Source of the DNA: Bacteriovoracaceae bacterium
GTDB taxonomy: Bacteria > Bdellovibrionota > Bacteriovoracia > Bacteriovoracales > Bacteriovoracaceae
Length of the DNA stretch: 27,213 bases
Direction of reading: 5' to 3'
Assembly (NCBI GenBank): GCA_023954595.1
Contig: JAGSHJ010000002.1
Coordinates: 1-27,213, forward strand
In this document: in pieces, positions 7,918 to 13,957 of the stretch
Numbering within the stretch: the first letter of the stretch is position 1
Layout: each line of letters opens with the position of its first letter
Notes under the pieces: generated by a model
The model's input: the letters and a program-made list of their open reading frames with translations, nothing else
What the model was told of the DNA's origin: nothing
Database searches by the model: none
Program-made: the position numbers and the translations under genes

Positions 7918-8484
7918 ATGTATAAAGCCCTGATCTCATTATTTTTTATAGCTAACTGCCATGCAGCCTTCTACATGGATTACAAACTCAACTATCAAAC
8001 TGAGACTGATGGTGGAGATGCAGGCGCTTTTAGTTACACACGAATGATGAACAGTGTTTTTTTTGCAGCTTCTATGGATCGCGACAAAAGATTCTACATA
8101 GGACAAAGTGCTATCTTTTGGAACAAGACACAACAACAAGGTGAAGATAGTGATGATGAATTTACTATGAACCTACTTGAACTAGGCCCTAGAATTCATT
8201 ACTACTTCACACAAAATAGGACATGGTACACAAGCCTCGTTTACAACTTTTATGTAAATGGTACAAGTCAAACGGCAGGGGTAGAAGGTGATGTCAGCGG
8301 AACAAGCTATCTTGCATCACTGGGTTATCACTACAAATTTACTAGAACAATTGGGATTGGTGCTTCTCTAAATTATCACAGTGTAACTTTGGATGAGAGA
8401 AAAGTTGATTCAACTTCTAATGATGTTTCTGAAACATTCTCTGCGATTGTACCTATGCTAGAGATTGCATTTCGATTTCGCTAG
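7918..8484 (+). CDS. Predicted outer-membrane beta-barrel protein
   Basis: The protein has 188 residues with a signal peptide (1-16, cleavage after CHA). The mature part alternates polar and aromatic residues in strands typical of small barrels (for example FYMDYKLNYQ, RIHYYFTQ, WYTSLVYNFYVNG, SLGYHYKF, ASLNYHSV). It ends in EIAFRFR, close to the aromatic C-terminal signature recognised by the BAM machinery, although the last residue is Arg. An acidic loop (EDSDDE) precedes the middle strands. The size suggests 8 strands. It resembles OmpW/OmpA-type barrels only in general pattern, so no function is assigned. GGAG lies 8 bases before the ATG. The last 32 bases overlap the convergent ThpR gene. 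Confidence 0.72.
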   Translation: MYKALISLFFIANCHAAFYMDYKLNYQTETDGGDAGAFSYTRMMNSVFFAASMDRDKRFYIGQSAIFWNKTQQQGEDSDDEFTMNLLELGPRIHYYFTQNRTWYTSLVYNFYVNGTSQTAGVEGDVSGTSYLASLGYHYKFTRTIGIGASLNYHSVTLDERKVDSTSNDVSETFSAIVPMLEIAFRFR

Positions 8485-9046
8485 AGTCCTGAAGTGCTAT
8501 TCTCTCTATTGGCCTGTAGCGTACAAATCCTCCACCAAATTTGCTTTCATATAATATCACTTCATTTGCCCGCACTTTGCCAAAATCCTTCTTGTTCATA
8601 GGCGATAGTAAGTCAGTAACATTTCTCTTAGACCTCAATCTTCCTATTGTTAGATGCGGCACATATTCTCTATCCTCTAAATCAACAAACGGGTGCATGG
8701 CCTTGTATAAGTCATCTCGCAACGTTATTAACTCTCGCTTGGCCTGTACTCCGACCCATAGAACTCTCCCACTAGATTGACTAGGGAAGGCCCCAACCCC
8801 TCTGAGCTTTATATCAAGCTTTAAATGATCCTCTATGCCCTTACGTCCTAAATCGATGATGTCATCAAGGCAAGCACTCTCAACATCGCCTAAGAAGCAC
8901 AGAGTGATGTGAAAGTTCTCTTGAGGTGTCCACTTAACATCTAACCCACGAACCTTGGAACAGGTGTGCACTTTTTTGTAAGAAGCTGAATTCAAAATGG
9001 ATTCACCTCCTACACTCAATGCCCAGAACAGTCGTTTGGTTTCCAT
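8453..9046 (-). CDS. thpR: RNA 2',3'-cyclic phosphodiesterase, ThpR/LigT family
   Basis: This 197-residue protein of the 2H phosphoesterase superfamily has the two HxT motifs H46-I-T-L and H131-L-T-I at the expected spacing. Each follows the family context (ENFHITLCFLGDV and YVPHLTIGRLR). Family members hydrolyse 2',3'-cyclic phosphate ends on RNA. The length is usual for ThpR. It starts 2 bases after the stop of the histidine kinase gene, with AGG upstream, so it is the third gene of the FIST-kinase operon. Its 3' end overlaps the convergent outer-membrane gene by 32 bases. The link to the signalling pair may be only transcriptional. Confidence 0.88.
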   Translation of the reverse strand: METKRLFWALSVGGESILNSASYKKVHTCSKVRGLDVKWTPQENFHITLCFLGDVESACLDDIIDLGRKGIEDHLKLDIKLRGVGAFPSQSSGRVLWVGVQAKRELITLRDDLYKAMHPFVDLEDREYVPHLTIGRLRSKRNVTDLLSPMNKKDFGKVRANEVILYESKFGGGFVRYRPIERIALQDSSEIEMQSLA

Positions 9047-9048
9047 GA

Positions 9049-9978
9049 TTAATGACCTCTGTAAATTGGAAGCTTTAACACAAAACAGGTATTTGATGAG
9101 CTGTTATCAAGATAAATAGAGCCACCGTGTTGCTCCATAATACCTTTTGATACGCTCAGGCCAAGGCCTGTTCCTTTTCCAAGTTCCTTGGTAGTAAAAA
9201 ACGGCTGAAAAAGCTTTGTTTGAGTTTTAGGATCGATCCCCTTTCCTGAATCAGTAACCTTAATAATAACGTCTTCACGGGCGACCACGCACTCAACCTT
9301 AATCCACTTTTCCTCAATATCTTCTAAAGCATCACAAGCATTGTTTAATAAATTCACAAGTACCTGAGAAATCTGAACATTATTTACAAAAACAGGACAT
9401 GACCAACACTTATCAGTTTTATGCCATGTGACCTCAACTCCTTTGTTTCTGAAACGCTCACAACTTATATCCATGGCCAGTACAACGACTTCTTGTGCCG
9501 ATGCTACTTTCTTGTCAACCGACTCACCATCTCGCGAGATGGCACGAAGTCCGTTTATGATCTTTGAAATTCGAAGGACAGTTTCATTGCTTCTTTTGAG
9601 CATCTCCAGCGCTTTTTCTATTTCAGGTGGCCTCTTTTTTAAATATTCTTCTAAGAAGTGATTTTGTGCCAATAGGACACTTAATGGATTGTTAATCTCA
9701 TGAGCAATCCCTGCGGCCATCTCCCCTAGAGATGATAGCTTAGCAGAGTGCCAAAGCTGGACTTGTCGTGCTCTCAATTCTTCGAAGGCCTTATATAGCT
9801 CATCAGTTTTTAAGTGCAACTCTTCTTGTAAGATGGCGTTTGTTTCAAAAAGAGAGTATGAACCTGCCTGACGCTTTAGCTCTGCCTCTGCCTTATCCGC
9901 TAAAACCTTGTTGATTTTCTTAAGCCTTTTAATTTCCTCATAAGGATCAATGTCACTATTATGGTTCTGTGTGTCCAA
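9049..9978 (-). CDS. Soluble histidine kinase partnered with FIST protein
   Basis: The kinase is 309 residues with no membrane segment. Residues about 14-75 look like a coiled coil, followed by the DHp helix with H-box AAGIAH93EINNPL, then an HATPase domain with N-box around NLLNNACDAL (209-218), G1 DSGKGID (243-249), F-box FQPFFTTKE and G2 GTGLGLSVSKG (269-279). All catalytic boxes are intact and there is no receiver domain. The start is TTG at 9978 with AGGG 7 bases before it, inside the end of the FIST gene (20-base overlap), so translation is probably coupled. The input is most likely supplied by the FIST protein. No response regulator gene is present in the window. Confidence 0.92.
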   Translation of the reverse strand: MDTQNHNSDIDPYEEIKRLKKINKVLADKAEAELKRQAGSYSLFETNAILQEELHLKTDELYKAFEELRARQVQLWHSAKLSSLGEMAAGIAHEINNPLSVLLAQNHFLEEYLKKRPPEIEKALEMLKRSNETVLRISKIINGLRAISRDGESVDKKVASAQEVVVLAMDISCERFRNKGVEVTWHKTDKCWSCPVFVNNVQISQVLVNLLNNACDALEDIEEKWIKVECVVAREDVIIKVTDSGKGIDPKTQTKLFQPFFTTKELGKGTGLGLSVSKGIMEQHGGSIYLDNSSSNTCFVLKLPIYRGH

Positions 9979-11101
9979 GCATTATCCCTGTTAGTGTCTG
10001 ATTAATATGTACTGACTCAAATTGTTCACCATAGGTGTGAAATCCTATGGCATTCATTCTTTTATATTCTGCTAAAAGCAACTTTCTATCTTCCGGGTTT
10101 GCATTTAAAACATCAATTCGTCTAAGACTACATTCAAACAACAGACTTGCATCAATGTTAAACTCAACGTCACTCTGTAGTGCTTTAATCCTTGCAGCAA
10201 AATCTGGAACCCTCTTCCCAAGCCTCACAACAACACCTGTTTCAATTGCACAAGCAAATATAAGGGTACCCGATGAATTAACATGCATGACACTTCTAAT
10301 GTAGTCTTGGCCTCCATAATTCACAATCAAATGATAGTTGGCAAATATATCTAAATTTAAATCTTCAGGCTTCACACCAATGGCCTGAGCATATGCTATA
10401 TTTGCGGCAATTCCATCTATTTCAGTAACTCTCCTACGACTTGGATCACTTTCAGTTATGACCATACGTTTCTGTGTTGTAACAAAGTCTTGGGTCTTAA
10501 AAATTTTAAAAGGAAGGATTGTCGCGTACACAATAACATGTGCAATATTTTCTCTAAACTTTTCTCCGTCATACAAATAAGTATGCTTAAACTTAAAATT
10601 ATCTCCAGCTGATCCCCCAATAAATGGGATACCAACCATTATACGATTGATGGCATTTACAAAGATCTCTTCTTTGAGAGACATCCCATCGATAACCATA
10701 GTTGAGAAAAAGTGGGACTCAGGCTGCTCAGTTAGGCGATTGAGTCTAAATTCTTGAACAAGCTTTGCCCCTTCTACCATCCCAGGAAAAACACCTTTCT
10801 CATCAACATCCAGCTCAAAGTAAAGTGATTTACAAAAGACTTCATCACTCACAAGACTAAAGCCTACTATGTTTTTTCTAAAGTAATGATCTGTTAAAAT
10901 CTCGCCACCTGTGGTGCAAGCACAAACCTCTCCTTCCCAACCTTTCAATTGTTCTTCTAAGACTGGTAGAAACTCTTCCGAGCCAATAAAAATATATGTA
11001 ATGGCAGCACCACGTTCAAGCCTTCCCAAAAACTTTTTAATTGAATTCTCAGGGTCCTTACGAAACTCTTCTAGTGACAAGTATGCCTTGGGCGTTTTCA
11101 T
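9959..11101 (-). CDS. FIST N/C domain sensor protein (NosP-like possibility)
   Basis: This 380-residue soluble protein has a FIST_N domain (about 33-215; CACTTGGEI at 60-68 and GGSAGD at 162-167) and a FIST_C domain (about 220-365; GFHTYGEQF at 353-361). FIST domains are small-ligand sensor modules. Some, the NosP group, bind heme and sense nitric oxide, and are encoded with a histidine kinase as here. Whether this one binds heme cannot be read from the sequence. The first gene of a FIST-kinase-ThpR operon, it overlaps the kinase by 20 bases. There is no Shine-Dalgarno sequence, and a TATAAT sits 6 bases before the ATG, which suggests a leaderless message. Confidence 0.88.
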   Translation of the reverse strand: MKTPKAYLSLEEFRKDPENSIKKFLGRLERGAAITYIFIGSEEFLPVLEEQLKGWEGEVCACTTGGEILTDHYFRKNIVGFSLVSDEVFCKSLYFELDVDEKGVFPGMVEGAKLVQEFRLNRLTEQPESHFFSTMVIDGMSLKEEIFVNAINRIMVGIPFIGGSAGDNFKFKHTYLYDGEKFRENIAHVIVYATILPFKIFKTQDFVTTQKRMVITESDPSRRRVTEIDGIAANIAYAQAIGVKPEDLNLDIFANYHLIVNYGGQDYIRSVMHVNSSGTLIFACAIETGVVVRLGKRVPDFAARIKALQSDVEFNIDASLLFECSLRRIDVLNANPEDRKLLLAEYKRMNAIGFHTYGEQFESVHINQTLTGIMLGHTEP

Positions 11102-11107
11102 AGTTTA

Positions 11108-11137
11108 ATTATACCCAATCAATATTAATTAGGTCAG
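11108..11137 (-). promoter_or_regulatory. Promoter of the FIST operon, probably leaderless
   Basis: On the minus strand a perfect TATAAT (11108-11113) and CTGACC (11132-11137, 4/6) are 18 bases apart. The -10 ends 6 bases before the ATG at 11101, so transcription should begin at or next to the start codon. Confidence 0.55.
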
Positions 11138-11167
11138 AGCCCCCGGTAACAAGCTAACTAAAGTCAA

Positions 11168-11179
11168 AGATAATTATCT
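11168..11179. promoter_or_regulatory. 12-bp perfect palindrome in divergent promoter region
   Basis: AGATAATTATCT is self-complementary. It lies between the FIST operon and the transglutaminase-elicitor-like gene, 66 bases from the FIST start and 79 from the other. AT-rich palindromes occur by chance, so an operator role is tentative. Confidence 0.28.
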
Positions 11180-11257
11180 ACCTCACTATATTGAAATAAC
11201 CTATTTGATGAGTTGATACGCCGGCAGGACAATACATAAAAATAACAAGGAGAAAAC

Positions 11258-12577
11258 ATGAAGTACTTCGCATTATTATGGGCCTTGGCCGCATCGGCCA
11301 CCATGGCCGAAACCAACAACACTACAAACTGTTTTAAATTTAAGATAGACACACCTTCCAATGAAGCTCTCACAATGAGTGAAGATACAATAGTGGGCTG
11401 TTACCACTTTCTCTCTCCAAATAAATATCTCGCATTTGTCCAAGAGACTGAAGGTGCCTCAATTCTATCAAGTGCACTAGTGACAAGGTTAAGTCCTGGA
11501 ATCACTCTTAAGCACTTTAGTAAATCAGATGGTGAGACAAAGCTTATTCAGCAGGAACACAAACTAGTGAATCCACTTCCAATACCTCTAGATATTACAA
11601 CAGAGGTTTTAGGACCTGCCTCTGGCATTGAAATGGTCACACCTCCAAGTTCTGAAGCTTTCAGAACAAGTATAACGGAGCTACTAGAAAAATATAAGGC
11701 CCCAGCTGACAAGATCATCTCTATAGATGATCTAAAAACCAAATTCACTTCAAGGGATGATGTCAGTGTTGAAGAGTCATACCTTCCTGATGAGAAGATG
11801 CCATCTGATGGTTACTGGTGGCCACAAAGGGGTGCTCCTCTAGCGACTGGTGAAGATTCTCCACTTGCAAAATATGATGCTTACGTGAAATCAGTATCAG
11901 GTAAAAACCCAAATAGTGTTGAATGGGAACTAAGAAGACATGCCGGGGATGTTTACTGGACCGGACATTGTAACGGTTGGGTTTCTGCAACAATTTTATA
12001 TGGCTATGAGGATGTGGATTTAAATGATGAGAGAAACTCAAACATCATAACTTCTTCAGACATACAAGGCCTTAGAAGTGCAACAAGTTATTGTACAAGA
12101 AATGCTTTCTACGGCAGAAGAAACTATGGAAGACCTTGGGATGATGTGAACGACATCCACCCACACAGCTTTCACAGACTTCTAAAATACTATATCGATC
12201 AATTAGGCAAACCTATGGCCTATGATTACAACAATGGCCCAGTAGTCGATAATCATATCATCTCTGGATACAGATTTACTTATGAGCCAACAGATACTCC
12301 AAATAAGTTTTTAGTTAAGGCAGAGCTTAGATCCCACGGATATTCAGTAGATGAACTTGTACATGAAAAAAGAGTCGCACCAACTTACACAAGAGAATAC
12401 TGGTATTACTTGTGGGTAAGTGAACGTGGAACACCGTACAAAGGTGAATGGGTAAACGAGAACCATCACCCTGACTTTATGTGGGTACCCCTTAGAGAAG
12501 CACGCTGTGGAGGTGAAAATCCAAGAATGCATCATGAGTGGGTAAATTACATGCTTAGAAAACTACCACAAATATAG
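11258..12577 (+). CDS. Secreted transglutaminase-elicitor-like protein
   Basis: The protein has 439 residues with a Sec signal peptide (1-17, cleavage after TMA). The C-terminal part (about 185-435) contains DSPLAKYDAY (200-209), WTGHC238NGWVSATI with a likely nucleophilic Cys, and a later GPVVDNHIISGYRF (327-340) that could supply Asp/His. The order Cys then His/Asp, and the W-x-G-x-C-x-G-W context, resemble the transglutaminase elicitor family first known from Phytophthora and also found in marine bacteria. I judge this by recollection of the family, not by search. The N-terminal 170 residues are not recognised. AGGAG lies 5 bases before the ATG. The FMN reductase gene follows after 7 bases. 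It would act outside the cytoplasm; crosslinking or protein hydrolysis are both possible. Confidence 0.6.
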   Translation: MKYFALLWALAASATMAETNNTTNCFKFKIDTPSNEALTMSEDTIVGCYHFLSPNKYLAFVQETEGASILSSALVTRLSPGITLKHFSKSDGETKLIQQEHKLVNPLPIPLDITTEVLGPASGIEMVTPPSSEAFRTSITELLEKYKAPADKIISIDDLKTKFTSRDDVSVEESYLPDEKMPSDGYWWPQRGAPLATGEDSPLAKYDAYVKSVSGKNPNSVEWELRRHAGDVYWTGHCNGWVSATILYGYEDVDLNDERNSNIITSSDIQGLRSATSYCTRNAFYGRRNYGRPWDDVNDIHPHSFHRLLKYYIDQLGKPMAYDYNNGPVVDNHIISGYRFTYEPTDTPNKFLVKAELRSHGYSVDELVHEKRVAPTYTREYWYYLWVSERGTPYKGEWVNENHHPDFMWVPLREARCGGENPRMHHEWVNYMLRKLPQI

Positions 12578-12584
12578 GTTTGGC

Positions 12585-13154
12585 ATGATTAACATAGCAA
12601 TAATAATAGGTAGCACACGCCCCAACAGAGTTGGGGCAAGTGTGGCAGACTGGGTGTACGAGCAGGCAAGAAAAAGAGATTCGGGCAAATATGAATTAAT
12701 TGATCTCATTGACTACGAGCTTCCCCTCTTGGATGAACCTCACCCTCCATCGATGGGCAAATATACTAAAGATCACACGAAACGGTGGTCAGAAAAGATT
12801 AAGTTTTTCGATGGATTTATATTTGTAAGCCCTGAATACAACCACTCTACATCCGGGGCCTTAAAAAACGCCCTAGATTTTCTATATAGCGAATGGAACA
12901 ATAAAGCAGCAGGCATTGTAGCGTATGGTGGTGTTGGTGGAATTAGGGCCGTGGAACAATTAAGACTAATTACAGCTGAGTTACAAATGGCCACCATTAG
13001 AAATCAGATGGCCTTTACACTTAGAGAGGACTTTGAGGACTACTCAAAGTTTAACCCTCGTGAGCATCATAAAAAGGTTGCCACCCAGTTCCTTGATCAA
13101 CTAGAGGCATGGACTAGAACAATGCGCTCTATGCGTGGTGAAGGCTCTTCTTAA
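12585..13154 (+). CDS. NAD(P)H-dependent FMN reductase family
   Basis: This 189-residue flavodoxin-fold protein has the FMN phosphate loop GSTRPNR (9-15), the S/P-E-Y-N-H motif (82-87) that covers the flavin ring, and YGGVGG (114-119). This is the pattern of the NADPH-dependent FMN reductase / quinone reductase / azoreductase group. Members reduce quinones, chromate or azo compounds in the cytoplasm, so the substrate is open. It begins 7 bases after the upstream gene with only a weak TAGG site, so coupled translation is likely. The 3' end overlaps the convergent sugar transferase gene by 26 bases. Confidence 0.9.
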   Translation: MINIAIIIGSTRPNRVGASVADWVYEQARKRDSGKYELIDLIDYELPLLDEPHPPSMGKYTKDHTKRWSEKIKFFDGFIFVSPEYNHSTSGALKNALDFLYSEWNNKAAGIVAYGGVGGIRAVEQLRLITAELQMATIRNQMAFTLREDFEDYSKFNPREHHKKVATQFLDQLEAWTRTMRSMRGEGSS

Positions 13155-13860
13155 GGACACCAGCAGTATCTTTAAGAAGAAGCATTTTACGAACAGTATG
13201 AAACGCAATAACCATTTTCAGCTTAAAAGAGTTTCTAAAGCTCACATACAAAAGGTCATATACAAGTTTTTCACTCGTTGTAACATCGTAAACACAAACG
13301 ATTTGTGCAAGTCCAGTAATCCCAGGCTTAACAAAGTGTCTGCGTTCATAATTCAAAAGTTCTTTTTCATATACACTGGTAAACTCAGGTCTTTCAGGTC
13401 GTGGCCCTATGAAAGACATATCACCTTTTAAAACATTTATAAGCTGTGGCAATTCATCAAGATGTGACTTTCTTAAAAATGAACCAAGCTTAGTAATTCT
13501 GGGATCACCGTCCCAACTAAGAGTATGGCCAGTTTCCTTCTCAGCATTCTCAATCATTGTTCTAAATTTAATGATTTTAAATTTCTTTCCATTTTTACCA
13601 ACACGTACTTGTTGGAAAAATAACTTTCCTGGCATAGTGAGTTTGGAAGCTACAGCGATGACCAAGAAAACCGGCAAGAGTAAAAGTATTATTCCAAAAG
13701 CTATACTTCTCTCAATAGTCTCGTAAAAATACTTTGAAACTGTAAATTTCTTTCGTGGTTTAACATTTTTAAAAACGTGTTTTAACCCTGGATCGGCCCA
13801 AACACTATCTATGCTTGAGTTTTTAAAACCAAAATCATCAATTAAAAATGCACTATTCAT
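13129..13860 (-). CDS. Polyprenyl-phosphate sugar-1-phosphate transferase (monotopic PGT)
   Basis: The protein is 243 residues from ATG 13860, which has CGGAG at 13866-13870; the frame also allows GTG 13866. A re-entrant membrane helix (about 52-73, with Pro63) precedes the catalytic domain. Motifs are KFRTM (98-102), DGDPRITKLGSFLR (117-130), the catalytic pair D135-E136 in LDELPQL, NVLKGDMS and GPRPER. There is no four-helix WbaP/WcaJ N-terminus, so it is a minimal PglC-type enzyme with a 45-residue soluble N-terminal extension. Family members move sugar-1-phosphate from a UDP-sugar to undecaprenyl phosphate, the first step of O-antigen, capsule or glycoprotein glycan assembly. It lies 98 bases after the GH-like gene on the same strand and is the last gene of the cluster. 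Confidence 0.92.
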   Translation of the reverse strand: MNSAFLIDDFGFKNSSIDSVWADPGLKHVFKNVKPRKKFTVSKYFYETIERSIAFGIILLLLPVFLVIAVASKLTMPGKLFFQQVRVGKNGKKFKIIKFRTMIENAEKETGHTLSWDGDPRITKLGSFLRKSHLDELPQLINVLKGDMSFIGPRPERPEFTSVYEKELLNYERRHFVKPGITGLAQIVCVYDVTTSEKLVYDLLYVSFRNSFKLKMVIAFHTVRKMLLLKDTAGVLKKSLHHA

Positions 13861-13886
13861 AATCACTCCGTTATTGAATATATATA

Positions 13887-13914
13887 TTTATATCCAGACC
13901 AAAGCGTTTTGTAA
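13887..13914 (-). promoter_or_regulatory. Candidate internal promoter for the sugar transferase
   Basis: On the minus strand, TTACAA (13909-13914), 16 bases, TATAAA (13887-13892), about 20 bases before the expected leader. The surroundings are very AT-rich (TATAAATATATATATT), which makes a chance match possible. Confidence 0.33.
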
Positions 13915-13957
13915 TGGATTAAGGAATACTTAGACAGATCTTCACAATGCCTTATTT

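Noticed and set aside
11213..11240. TTGATA-N16-CATAAA as promoter of the gene at 11258
   Set aside because: The implied start lies at the ribosome site itself, leaving almost no leader, and the -10 is only 4/6.
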